From contig OX596335.1 in NCBI GenBank assembly GCA_951394405.1, positions 4,650,001 through 4,714,000 of the forward strand: 64,000 nucleotides of DNA, written 5' to 3'. Positions 53,340-64,000 of the stretch are shown here, piece after piece. The DNA comes from Coprinellus micaceus. Its lineage: Eukaryota; Basidiomycota; Agaricomycetes; Agaricales; Psathyrellaceae. The position numbers and the translations under genes were made by a program. The notes below the pieces were generated by a model. That model ran no database searches, had not been told where the DNA came from, and saw only the letters and a list, made by a program, of their open reading frames with translations. The stretch's first letter is position 1, and the number at the start of each line of letters is the position of its first letter.

Positions 53340-54745
53340 GCTAAAGAAGTCGCGACCCCCTTCATAAATGAGCACCAGGAGTCGTCGTGGCACATTGCAA
53401 CATCGCAGCCCGTCTTACGTATACACGTCAGCACATACGCATTTTGCTTATTTCAGTCCTGACCTCCTGGAGGATGTATGCATTAATCACATCGCTTGGA
53501 TGGCATGGCTAAGGAGGCATCAATGAGGGTCGCTGATTCGCAGGGGTAGAGACATACCGTGTCCGAAATATCTGGAAATGGTTTGCACTCAATTTCTCTG
53601 GGGTCACAGGGGTGACTGACTTCCAAGACAGTTTCAGCATGTAGCATCACCATGAGAGGCAATTCGACAAACCAAGTTCCACCGCGCCGTCTGGCGACGC
53701 GACACGGTTCGATCCAGACTGGATATTGCGCCCTAGCGCCCCTTGCCCGGGGGATCGACCCGCCTGGTCACTGCTGTGGGGTCTTCCATCGGGGTCACTT
53801 GGTGCGTCACGATCGTTCTTCGGACCTGCATCACTTGGACCCTGTGCATTCAGCTCGTCGCTCTCCCTACCCCCACCCCTTATTCGGGAGCGGAACCGAG
53901 AAGAGAAGGCAAGCTTGAGCCCTCGTAGGAAAAGTGACTGGTCCTTGACGCCATGTTCACCTCTCCAACATCGAGCGCGCGACAAACCTTGCTTGGTCCA
54001 CTTGTACTCAGGAATGATGTCTCCATCCTTCAAAACTGATGCAAGCTGGAGAGTGTTGTCATCAGGATGCATATACTCTTGGTGGGCAGCTATCGCCCAG
54101 CTGTCACTCTTGATGCAACCCGTCACGATGTACAGAGATTCCTTCTCCCCGAGCGGTCGCATCGTGCATGCGTGCCTATAAATGGCCTCAGCATAAACAC
54201 GAACAAACTCACTCATGCTGACAAGATCGTCTGTTTCCTCCTTGTCCGCTGGTGTAGGCATTGCAAGGATGGCTCCGGATTCCGCCCGGCATCGAAATTC
54301 GTATAAAACGTCCACAAGGGGGCTGCAAAATCGTGAGACACAGAAGGCTCAGAATGGAGCAGATATGACCATACACCTCGGACAGTCTCTTGAACGGGGT
54401 CTCTGTGGACGCTCCGCAAGATATGACCTCTCCTTTTCGCATCCATTCGGCATTCATGTTTACTTGCCCACGCAGCTCCCGGTGTTCAGCCCCACGGCAG
54501 TGGAGCCTTGCGATCTCGCGGATGGTGGATTCGCTTTCCCACAGGTTGAACATTCTTTTGAAACCCGCATCCGTCGTGTATGTACCCACGTCTCCTGGAA
54601 CGACACCTCGAGGTTGGGCGCTGGGATCTGAAGGTTTTGGCTCCCAGCACGGTAGTCCATGCCCGTGGGTGAGGAGAGCTCGCACGTAGACTTCATAGTA
54701 GGGACGACCTGATGATACTGAAGGAAGTTGGGCGGAGTCATCCAT
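53340..54745 (-). CDS. member of an unnamed Agaricomycete-specific protein family (several exons)
   Basis: Exon 1 (54745-54375) has GRPYYEVYVRALLTHGHGLPCWEP and GDVGTYTTDAGFKRMFNLWE. Exon 2 begins at 54322 (PLVDVLYEFRCRAESGAILAMP) and contains ESLYIVTGCIKSDSWAIAA and QSLFLRGLKLAF. These match in order the pattern I recall from mushroom proteins with a GDVG motif, a YEF...GAxLxLP segment, SLYLVTGxDK and xFLRGF. A separate exon near 53434-53340 carries DVAMCHDDSWCSF, which corresponds to the V-x-x-T-H-D-D-D-W element at the C-terminus of that family. The joins between 53647 and 53434 are unclear. No biochemical function is known. Confidence 0.5.
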
Positions 54746-56292
54746 CGATATCTAAAAGGTGTGTGAGCCTCTGCAGCTGAAGCGGGGAAGGATCTACCTC
54801 ACCACTTCACACTCGCTTCCTGCTGTATCAGAAAGTGTTGTGGAGCGACAGTCCATTGGTGTAGTTTCAGGCTGGCTTTCTTCGTTTGCATGGTGACGAG
54901 TAGGGACAAAGATGCTCAGAAGAGCCCATAAGGAAAACCATTGCATGTATATATTCGGGCGTGTCTGGGTCCTCCCGATCAGTCGAGATCGAAGAAGATC
55001 CACAGCGCTGACACTGACCTGGCCTTGAGGGCTGTCGGTACCAAGCGGACTGGATGCATCTTGAGATATCCTCCCTATGATGGGGTCATTTCATCTACCA
55101 CTGCAATGCGGTTCTACATGGGTAATGCGCCGACGACTCACCGTGGTTGGTACCCGAGCTGATATTCCCCGCGTTGTTGATGTTATCTTCGGTATCATGT
55201 CAGAGAGCCGGAGATTTTGAAGAGAACTCCGAGTCTGAGGTAGAGGAGAACGCACATGTGTTGTAGCAGACGGTTGGGCCTGTCTGAGTGAATCCGTCCC
55301 TGTCATAGAGGTGGCCCAAAACACCGGGTCGAGGACGTAGGAGGTCGTCGGCGTCGTTGCCACCGATGCCGCCCGCCGTCATGCTTTGTGTCAATTTATG
55401 CGACTAAGAGGGCCAACCGAAGTAAAGGGCACCTGCTTGAGTTGATTGGTGTGTATCAGAGGTGTGCTCAGAAGTCACACACGGGGTAGCCACGAGGTCG
55501 TTGAAAATGAACAGCCTCGATACATTTGGAAAGTAGAAAGATGAACGCACAACACCTTTATTGAGAAAGGGCGGCTGTGATGCCAAGGCCTCGGCCCCAG
55601 ACCCACCAGGACTGAGCCATTTCAGTCACGATTGCCAACGGTCCATTCATCCAGCAAGAGGCGGCGGCTACGGTGTATCTGGAAAAATGGTTGCATTCAG
55701 TTACTGGGTCGTGCTGCTCCGCTCACAGTTGTAGGAACCTTCAATTCGAAGGTCTCGATGCGTCTCGCGTCACGGGCGCTTATTACCCATCACATGGGCC
55801 GGCACGTGGAAACCTGCCTTAAGCTTCTGCCAGGGACAGAGATCCGTGACCACAAAGTGAGATGGAAGCTGGGCCTCCAAGGCGAAAGTAAAAGGTCATT
55901 ACGATTAGACGGACTGTAGGGTCGACCTGGCACATACTCTGTACACCTTCCGAAGCGGTGGGGGCGCCAAGAGCACGCATTGCTTATAAGTATCAGGGAC
56001 TGACAGAATAACCACGAGTAAGAGGAAGAGTACACAGTACCTTGGCGACTCGAATCATACCGTCCATAGCTCACACGCATTTTCGAACCATGCACCCCCC
56101 AACAGGGGGTGATTCCGGTCTACAGGAATCCCTACGATGCTCCAGGCGTCTTGAGCCATCCATGAACAGAATTGGCGGCAGAGAAGAAATTTGCAACACC
56201 GCGGTTAGTCCACCAGCCACTTGCGAGCGAAATCGGAGACTCGGACGCACACACGACAATTTCAACGCCTCAGCTACTTACTTCCACTGATA
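54746..56292. other. region without a confident gene
   Basis: Several intron-like signals and ORFs occur on the minus strand. One at 54943-54794 begins MQWFSLWALLSIFV and could be a signal-peptide exon, spliced or not to the gene at 54745. Others at 55382-55200 and 56095-55790 show no family. A short minus segment near 55745 (TFELKVPTTVSG) ends at a donor-like site. I cannot assemble a gene; the region may be eroded. Confidence 0.3.
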
Positions 56293-57911
56293 TCACGTGC
56301 ATATTAGCGCCTGCTTTCGAGCCTTCCTCCACCCTTCCTCCACTTCCTCCCACCTCTTCTTAAAAACGTCTTCGTCCTTCTGGTCGTAGTCGCGCCTTGC
56401 AACCAAGGGCCTAAACTCTGGGAAATTATGCAGAAGCCAGGCGCTGACATTGGGCGGCGAGCAAATGGGCGACCTTCCGACGCCAAGGAGGCGTAGTTTG
56501 GGAGGGGGTCCAACGAAACGCTCTTCTCCTGTAATACGGCTTGCATCGAACCGGACACTCAAGTAGGTCAAGCTGGGGAGCTTCTGGCAAAGGTCCAGGA
56601 CGTGGGTGTGGTCGATGCCGGGCGGGTGGATGCTCGGGGTCGACGGCGCAAGAATGAGTGTGCCGAGTACCGGCCAAATGCTTGGTATCTTGATGATGAC
56701 GGACGGGGAAAGCAAGACGCTATGCAACATATTTATGTCCAAGGTTTGTAGTGAACCAAACGTGAAGAGCGGTTCGAGGTCGAGCTGCCGTAGGTCCATC
56801 TCGACAGGGGGGTCGTATGGGCCTGGTGGAAGAGAGGACCACGGTGGCCAGCTACCCTTGAGTGCGCTGCAAGGGCTCCGAGGAAATGCTGCCAATCTGA
56901 GACAGAGTTCTCTTTCCGGATGACGTCCCATTCCAAGGACTGCAGGCCTCGGTTAGCCGACAGGTGCCGAAGGAAGTAGTGAATGTCGTGGGGTTTAGTT
57001 GCTTTGACTTCAAGGGAGCGCAGAGAAGAAAATGTGTTGGGATTGGCGACTATTACATCAGGGGGTGGTGCCACTTCAGTTTCCAGAGAGCTAATGCGGA
57101 GTCGGCGAAGCTTTAGAAGAGCCACCAAGTCGTGGATGGCTGTGGGTGGCACGAGACTTAGCTGAAGGGTTTCCAAAACCTCGAAAGAAATGGACTGGAA
57201 GGTGCGGCCGATAGCGTCTTTGCCTAGAATATACAGGTTTTTGAGGCTGGTTTTACAACGATCCATACTGGAGTGAACGGCGGCTTGGAAGGACAAAGGG
57301 GCGTCGTCCATGACCTCGGCACCGACGTATTCCACACTGTTCCCAAGGAAGAGGGACATGTGTGCCGCAAGCTGTGTTGCGTAGTCCCATCCGTACGCCC
57401 CTATCGCTTCTTCCACCGTGTACCATCCAAACTGCTTCAGGAGAGGCGAGAGGACTCCTGGTCGACACCCCGTCACCACTTGCAACCCATGCAGGGATTC
57501 GATGGATGGGGTCCTGGGCGCGCCGTAGGGGTCAAAAATGACTTCCCGGATCCTGGGCGCGTAGAGGGTCAAGTATCTAGCTAGGTCATTTGCTCTGAGC
57601 TGGCGCACTAGATGCTGGAGAGTATTCAGAACCGGCTAGAGCTTTAGCCAAAGGGCACTCACCAGCATTGTATACTCCTCATCATCCTCCTCCTCAGGCC
57701 AATTAGATGGGACTACGATCTTCTGTTCCATCCAGATGTCTTCGGGTAGACACGCAATCAACGGTTTGAAGGATTCGATTTCACGCCAGACTTCGTCGAG
57801 ACCTGGGTCCAAGAACACTTTGCATGTCAAGGCGAATCGAAGGGCCTCTCCCGGTGAGAGATATTCGGTGACATGTCGCAGTATTTCAAGGATGCCCAAA
57901 CATCGATGCAT
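56293..57911 (-). pseudogene. F-box/LRR gene with a frameshift in the LRR exon
   Basis: On the minus strand, exon 1 is 57911-57663 (MHRCLGILEILRHVTEYL; LTCKVFLDPGLDEVWREI) and exon 2 starts at 57614 (DLARYLTLYAPRIREV). The frame is open to SDWQHFLGALAAHSR near 56880. It then leaves the family frame, which resumes as PPVEMDLRQLDLEPLFTFG (about 56810) and ends with VRFDASRITG, VGRSPICSPPNVSAWLLHNFP and FKKRWEEVEEG. About 20 residues of the family (the D-L-T-H-L-K-L region) are missing at the break, so a deletion with a frameshift is likely. A 37-bp intron is too short and out of phase. Confidence 0.75.
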
Positions 57912-58008
57912 GTTGATCTTGGCGCCCCAAAAATGGGGGTTTCGCCAGCAGGGGCCAGAGGAGATGGTGGCTGTTGGCAGAAACAGACCTCTCCGTCACG
58001 GTGAATTT

Positions 58009-58020
58009 GGGTTAGGGTTT
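58009..58020 (-). promoter_or_regulatory. telobox-like motif upstream of the F-box gene at 57911
   Basis: GGGTTAGGGTTT (reverse complement AAACCCTAACCC) lies about 100 bp upstream of the ATG at 57911 on the minus strand. It is also within 85 bp of the 3' end of the NACHT gene. Confidence 0.45.
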
Positions 58021-58094
58021 CAACTCCGTCGAGCACCTCGGTTTCTACTGTGCAGGCACCTTCACTATTCAGCCCAACTTCTGGTGACTGGCAT

Positions 58095-61000
58095 CTAATA
58101 TTCAAAGACGTCTGTATCTAATAGTGTTTCGTCCTCGACGGAATCGTATAAGCTATATCTTCGGACGCCGACTTCCATTCTTTCGACAGGAATCCTCACT
58201 TCCTCACCCAAATCGCGACTGGGGCTAAAGTCCTCGTCATCAAGATCATCCTCTCCACTCGAGGTGTCCACCGGGGAGGGTAAGCTGGGCCACTGTCGCC
58301 ACGAGTAAAACTCGAGGACGGCGCCGTCGCCAACGTGGACCGTCACCCATTTTCTATTCGATATTCCCCCTGGATGATCGCTCGGTAGCTGCAGATGGTA
58401 TATAACCTTCCCTTCAGGTAAGAATTCGGTCCATGGGGATGAACATGGCGGGTACTCACGCTGAGCATGTCTAGGATACATAGCCCGTCTTCTTTCTGTA
58501 TTCATAGCAGACCCCGCCCAAGTCAGGACCTTGGAATCAGGGGTTTGGATGGGAGGGCAGCTCACGTATATCAGCTTGTGATTTGGGATTTCTTCCTTGG
58601 CGCTAGCCAAAGGATTTTTTATGTCTGGGAGCTAATTCGACATGGTAAGACCACGGTCGGTGTGTCAATTGAGAACGACTGCCTCACCTTCTTATGTATC
58701 AAATCGAGGACACGCTCCAAATTTTGAGATAGAATCGCCGTTTCAGGTTGGATCCCAGTAAGGTGAGTGCCGGAACGACTCCAGGTTGTCGAACGTGGGT
58801 TGTACTTTTCTTGCAGAAAAGCAGCGAGGTCAGTGTTTGGACTGGTGTCGTCGATAACCAACGCTAAGTGCTGGGTGGAGTACAACAGGATATAGGTCCA
58901 GCATGGCCCGTCGTCGGCCGACCACGTTGACTCTTCATCTCCAAGGATGTATTGCATGGAGCGCATGGCCATACACTTGTGAAGCGAAGCATCCGGAACC
59001 CCATGGTGCGTACCCTCCTCCCGGAGCCGCAGCTCGAGAACAAGGTGGTCGGAATCGCGAGCCACCAGAGCGCACAGCGCTCGAGCTATGGTCTCGAACT
59101 GGGGTCTGAACCTCGGAAACGCGTGCCATAGCCGAATTGTCCCAGGGAAGTGGTCGGTGAACGACAATAGGTGCTGCTTATCCGTTTCCTTCCAAGCCAT
59201 GTCCACCCCTTGAGAGAATAAGGAGAAGACAGTGTCAAAGCAATTGGGGATGAGGGCGCGGCCGAAGGAGACTAGGAATTCAAGGTCCTTCTTGACCCAC
59301 TCGTTCCCTCTTGGGACGGCGCACCAAAGGCTGAGCCACGCTTCCGTCGCATAATCAACAACCTCCTGTTTGGGCCCACAGGGGTCATTCGGCCGTTGAG
59401 AGAGCTGGAGTTCGATACATCGACGTGCTAGGCCCGCTCTTTGTTCATTGCGTTCGTGACTGCAGGAGAATATCGTTGACCGTGCTGGGTCTAGGATGTA
59501 ATCACGCAGAGAAGGGTGGAAAAGGGTGATAGTCTCGATGTCGTTTCCAGGGATTCGAATGATGGCTTGGAGAGGGATGAGGGCGTTGACGATTTTGAAT
59601 GCTGGGATGGAGAGGAGATGAGTGAGGTTGTTGATAGAGACAGGATCCTTGAGCAATGCGATCGTGAAAACGACCTTTGACGCCTGATCGATATGCTGGA
59701 CACGCTGCAACGATTCCGCATAGATGGCGTCAAGGTTCATGTTGCGCTTCAGAGCCAACTTCAGCCGTTCGATGGGGGTGAGTCCGTCATCCTTGGAGGC
59801 ATCGAGCCCCAAAATGTAGTTGAGCATCGTCTTGATGAACATGAACGACCCTCCTGCCTGCCAAACCAATTGACGAATGTAGAACTCGGATGGCCACTGC
59901 TTCCCGAACGAACGAATGACGCGACTGCGTTGGGATGCAACCCCGAACGTGTGCCGCACTAGAGCTTCGATGTCCTCATCGTATGCATGGTCGCTGAGAT
60001 TGATGACATGAACCTGGTCAGTCTCGATGTGTTCCCGGATGTGTTCCTCTATCCGGCTGTTGATGAGGAAGCGGAGTGGAAAGAAGGGGTTTTTCTTGAA
60101 GAAGTTGAGGATGTGGTCGATGAAGTCGGTAACCTCTTCGTGGTCTATACATTCGTCGACACCATCGATGACGATAACCAGAGGTTTGTTGAGTAGAGTA
60201 GGTGACTCTTGCACGTCTTCAGTAATAGAGGTACGACCATCGCGCTGTAGGTGATTGAATGGATGCCGTATTCGTGCCTTCCACTTCTCTTTACTCTTGA
60301 GGGGTTGAGACTGAGGGGGAGTGTTGACTTGTGGAGGAGAACTGGGAAGAAGGACAGCCTGAAGTGGCTGTAGAACCAACTTCTGGATCTGTGTCGACAC
60401 GGAAACGCCATGGATCCCGGCTGGCGACTCCAGGATAGCTTCAACATGACTCCTGGTAGCTGGGACCGCAATCGCCATCTGACTCCCTAGGGTGACAACG
60501 AAATTCGACATCCTACTCCTCACCGGCGACCCTCGAAAGAAGAAGAAGCTCGCAGCCAACCGACCCTGGCGATCTAACTCCTCCGCAGCCGTTTGCGCAA
60601 TGGCCGATTTGCCGCAGCCGACAGGACCACAGAGCCAAAGTACGTGTTGGCTATTCAAGGGTGCTGGGTCTTTTTCTGAAAGGATTTGTCGGAGATGGGG
60701 AGGAAAGAAAGGGTCTTTGTGGGCGCCTGGTGGGGTATCGCTTCTCTCATGTTGCGTGTTCTCTTCTGCGTCGACGAATGTTGTATTCTGGACCCACGCC
60801 ATGACCTTCTCAAAGACGATCTTCCTAGTCCCAGGCAAGCAGCTGGAATCCGGTGGCGATGTCCTCCGGTTGCGAGTGTGTGATGCGTCGAGGATGGGGA
60901 GAAGGGGTGAGGGAAGCCCCTGGTAGGTCACGATCGGACGCCGACTGCAAGGCGTCCAAGGAGCAGCCTCCTGTGCTGGCGACGGGCCAGGTGATCCTAG

Positions 61001-61255
61001 ACGGGGATCTTCAGTAGGAGGGGGTTAATCAACAAAGGTTTGCGTACCAGAGCCGCTTCCCCGGAAGCTGGCACTCTCCACATGGTGCACCCGGTTCAAA
61101 GTTCCATGGACGATCGTCGTATTGATATCTACCAAACACAGCCGATCAGATTCGCTATGTTTTCCTCGTAATCTAAGGTATAGGGACCACTTACATGCAT
61201 TACCGTGATAATGGGACTGGTGCCCGTGAGCAAGCGTCTGCTGCTCACCGTTCAT
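58095..61255 (-). CDS. NACHT-domain STAND NTPase (NLR-like), no C-terminal repeats seen
   Basis: The exons are 61255-61195, 61128-61048 and 60996 to about 58691, followed by probable short exons to the stop at 58095. The protein begins MNGEQQTLAHGHQSHYHG, then INTTIVHGTLNRVHHVES, the short N-terminal style of mushroom NACHT proteins. PPDSSCLPGTRKIVFEKVMAWV leads to the NTPase with P-loop GPVGCGKS (about residues 171-178), Walker B LVIVIDGVDEC (about 320-330) and a downstream FPLRFLINSR. LFHPSLRDYILDPARS is the usual winged-helix-like element. The C-terminal exons read PNHKLIY, KEDGLCILDML, VIYHLQLPSDHPGG and KWVTVHVGDGAVLEFYSW. WD40, ankyrin and TPR repeats are absent. Family knowledge: STAND proteins are ligand-triggered switches, in fungi tied to nonself recognition. 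The ligand and output are unknown. Confidence 0.82.
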
Positions 61256-62439
61256 GGGTCATTTCAGTAGGGGAGGTGAGAGGGATAGAGGGAAAGGAAG
61301 CCTGGGAATGGGCAGTGCGCGTTCTGAATATAACACATCGGGTCCTGGGAATGGAACCTAATAAGCGCCAACCTGTACGTAAAGACGAGAACACTGATTG
61401 ACGAACCATCGGTGGGATATAACGCCGAGTCTCAGCATAGTACGAGTTGCGGACAGGCAAGGATGGGCGCTCAATCACTTCACTTCATTGATGTCTGGAA
61501 GCTGTGTCGAATGGATCACGGTATACGCACTTCGGAGACTCCGCGAGCCCTTTATTTGAAACGCAGGGTTCGTAACCAATGAATAACCACACCGTGAAGA
61601 TCGATTCTGGCGTGATGGCTACAAAGAGTGGGGAACGGGCGACAGGTAGCGGCTTGAATGGAAAGATAAGCGCCGAATCAAATCTTGGGGATATCCTGGC
61701 CGGAAAGCGAGGGTAGGGTTGAAAGGTATTGTCAGGTGTGCTCTTCCACGGCAAAAGAGCTGCAGAAGCTCACCATCGAGAGCACCTAGCATAGGCCTGA
61801 CGCCTACGCTACAGATCAGTGAGCGATAGCATATCGTTTCGTCGAAACGTGCTCTCCCTCTTGGGCCCCGTTACGATCGCAAGCGCACTCCGATCCAGGC
61901 ATATCCGTAAATCCATCAACTCCTGGTGTCACCAGGCTTCCAACACGTCTCCACGAAAGGAGGAGAATGGAAGGATGTTCGTGGGCTTGACAGCTCTCAT
62001 AAGCGGTAAACCCCAACCTGCCATAGCGCGTCGCGACGGGGCAGTTTGCGAAGCCATTCTTGAATATAACATGTCTGCAAGGCGATAGAGGCAGAAGGCA
62101 CTTTAGTAAGGTTTCTCTCAAGGTAGCAGAGCGCCAAAGGCTTACCAACGAGTGCGCCCAGCATGGGCGGCTCGCCGAAACGCAGGTCCTCTTGAAAATC
62201 TTCATCATTGAAAGCGGATTTGGATCCAAGTCCATCCATACCCACTTCATTCTCCAGACCTAGAACACGTTTATACCAAAAGGCGACAGAAGAAAAACGA
62301 AAGACGTCTGCGACCGTGAAACCCCCAGACAATCGTGTGTGAAAGGTGTCAAATTACTCACACGTCTCCTACTAACAGTACACTGAATACAACAACAGAA
62401 TGGAAAAAAAGCAACAGTGATTCCAAGATAGCGCTGATG
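61256..62439 (-). other. possible unrecognised multi-exon gene; otherwise spacer
   Basis: Minus-strand frames with plausible splice sites occur: 62332 to about 62142 (AFWYKRVLGLENEVG ... GEPPMLGALV, donor GTAAGC), then about 62080-61943 (MASQTAPSRRAMAGWGLPLMRAVKP) after a TTGCAG acceptor. A second PMLGAL-like segment near 61775 precedes another donor. No domain is recognised, and the end cannot be placed. 61256-61480 is the NACHT promoter region. Confidence 0.25.
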
Positions 62440-63735
62440 TTACTTCCTGGCGAACGTAATCTGGAGGTAATCCCATGGTCAGGTTAGTTATCTGAGCGAA
62501 ACAAACGGTCGAGGACAGAAGCAGAAACAATCGAGGACAACGCACCTTGATCTTGTTCTCCCCGTCCAACTTGTAATTGTGCAGCGCATCCTTCGCCGCA
62601 CTCGCACTTCCCTCGTCGAGGTACTCCACGAACGCGATATCTTTCTTGGTCGGGATGAGACGGACTTCGTATAGATTGGGGTATCTGTAATGACGGGGGA
62701 AAAGCCAGTCAGTTCGCTGTATCTAGAAAGGACAATTGGGAGGGAAGGGAGAAACGCACTGGGAGAAGAGGGCGTTGAGCTGGTCCTTCGTGACCGACTC
62801 GGGGAGGTTTTGCAAGAAGAGAATCTTGTTCGGTGGGAGGTACTCGTCGGGCATCTGGACTGCGGGTCTCTTCGCCGCCGGAATAGCGGCACCACCATCG
62901 ACTACGGGGTGAGTTAGAACATAGGCCTATCGAATGAGTATCACTGAACTGAAAACTGGGAAACGCACTTTCCGCGGCTAACCGCTTGGCACGGAATTTG
63001 GATTTGAGGGGGTTCGTGTATCTGGTGCTTTCTGTAAAAGAGAGGTGAGAGGCTAGGAAGGGGGAGAAGAGAATGAGGGAAGAAAACATACTCTTGTGCT
63101 CTTGTCTCCGTTGCTTGTGTTCCTCTAGGTGTTCAGGATCTTGCTTCTCCACCACCGCGTCTGATCGCGTTCGTGCAAACGAGATTTGCTGGATGGCGGT
63201 CGCAGCGATGGCAGAAGCGTGTATATGGTCGATTGAATACAAGTCGTGGAACCTAAGGTCAGTATCTAAACTGAAAGGAAGGGTTGTAGTACGCACCATT
63301 GGTTTCGAATAAAGAGGGAACCTTTGCACCTCCGTCAGCGCCCTCTTCGCCACATCCGCATTCTCGAACGACACAAACGCCTGCCCCCGCATCCTCAAAT
63401 TGCTGTGTGCAACCACATCCACCACCTCTCCGTATGACTTGAACAATCCCCGCAGCGAAGATTTCATCACTGCAAATCCCATTCAGTCAGTCAGTTCTAA
63501 TCAATCACCCCCGCAGTGCAGAGAGTGAATGTGGGATCTACGTACCGTCAATCTTGATCTTCTCGTTGAGGTTCTGGATATACAGAGTCTCGCAAGCGTG
63601 CTCCTCCTGTACAGGCGGCGCCGTCGTCGTCCCTGGCACAGCTGCAATCGGTGCTGGTTGTGCGAGGCCTGGCGCCTCTGGGGTCACTACGACCCCCTGC
63701 ATAGCTGTAGGATCCGTCGGTGATACTTCTGCCAT
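62440..63735 (-). CDS. U1A/U2B''-type snRNP protein with two RRM domains (7 exons, 274 aa)
   Basis: The exons are 63735-63546, 63469-63297, 63188-63092, 63031-62969, 62901-62760, 62684-62546 and 62460-62440, all GT-AG and in phase. After a Pro/Ala-rich N-terminus, RRM1 has RNP2 LYIQNL and RNP1 RGQAFVSF, the N-x-x-x-K-I-K element before the first helix, and MQISFAR at its end. A charged linker (EEHKQRRQEHK, KSKFRAKRLAAE) leads to RRM2 with ILFLQNLPESVTKDQL, DIAFVEYLDEGSA and the final ITFARK. This architecture is that of U1A/U2B'' (Snf, Msl1), which bind stem-loops of U1 or U2 snRNA in the spliceosome. Which snRNA it binds cannot be told from sequence. 63736-64000 is its promoter region, with no other gene seen. 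Confidence 0.92.
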
Positions 63736-64000
63736 GTTTTATAGGGTCTACGGTGGGGATCCAAGGGGATTGGGGTACGAGGGGAAGGAGATGGTCGTGG
63801 ATTTCAATAAAGAACCAAGGGACTGGAACGTTGATGGCAGCGAGCTCAATATTTGGTTGTGCTTGATTCTAAGCTTGCCAGCCTTGCAGTCTCGGATCAG
63901 TACCGGCGCGGTGGGGCTGGAATTGGGCATGATGCCCCTGTCCGGTGGGCGCTTATTTCTAATGGCCAAAACCTAAGCACTGGCAGGCCACACGGATACA

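Noticed and set aside
56800..56880. 37-bp intron explaining the frame change in the F-box gene at 56293
   Set aside because: Shorter than any other intron in the window and out of phase with the family frame; a deletion with frameshift fits better.
7816..58020. AACCCTAA repeats as telomere remnants
   Set aside because: Each site has only one or two units and lies at a fixed range upstream of genes; no tandem telomeric array exists in the window.
1..64000. CRISPR arrays, bacterial operons or phage genes
   Set aside because: No regularly spaced repeats or prokaryotic gene arrangement; intron-rich eukaryotic genes throughout.

Overview
The window is nuclear DNA of a basidiomycete fungus, very probably an Agaricomycete. 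The evidence is a moderately GC-rich sequence, intron-dense genes with GT-AG introns of mostly 41-70 bp, a large expansion of fungal F-box/leucine-rich-repeat-like proteins that begin M-x-x-C-L-x-I-P-E-I-L, a NACHT-type NTPase with the N-terminal style seen in mushroom genomes, and a spliceosomal U1A/U2B''-like gene. All gene models are read by eye from frames and splice sites.

Layout. (1) 1-17.3 kb: left F-box cluster. Intact members lie at 1402, 5677, 11681, 13709 and 15628. Among them are 5'-truncated copies, short remnants, a lone F-box exon (7908) and a minus-strand copy (8606-11470) split by a 1064-bp inverted-repeat element. A BRCT-BRCT fragment of a Dpb11/Rad4/TopBP1-like gene (4769-5616) reads in frame into the F-box gene at 5677. 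(2) 17.7-35.4 kb: an island of ordinary single-copy genes: dual-specificity phosphatase, four-TM MARVEL-like protein, divergent F-box-like protein, class I/II aminotransferase, RWD/DUF1115 protein, secreted GH28 polygalacturonase (15 exons), an unrecognised protein, a second divergent F-box-like protein and a 13-exon bestrophin. (3) 36-46 kb: right F-box cluster, with intact members at 36046, 42708(-) and 42895, one copy broken by a second inverted-repeat element (38634-39512) and one with a large internal deletion. (4) 46.4-50.6 kb: a very young LTR retrotransposon (399-bp LTRs, one mismatch) that encodes Gag but no polymerase. (5) 50.6-58 kb: decayed accessory DNA with parts of two fungal-specific families (a ubiquitin-like-domain protein and an unnamed Agaricomycete family) and a frameshifted F-box gene. 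(6) 58-63.7 kb: a NACHT STAND NTPase and the U1A-like RNA-binding protein.

The F-box family is the main theme. Its members share an F-box exon of about 67-83 codons, one phase-0 intron, and a long second exon ending in a constant motif (L-R-V-G-x-S-P-I-x-S-P-x-x-V-x-x-F-L). They would act as substrate receptors of SCF ubiquitin ligases (inference from the F-box family). About as many members are dead or partial as are intact, which indicates gene birth and death driven by tandem duplication and transposons. A telobox-like AACCCTAAC element lies 65-140 bp upstream of several members, including both divergent pairs. The most unusual object is the in-frame BRCT-BRCT-F-box-LRR chimera at 4769-7308.
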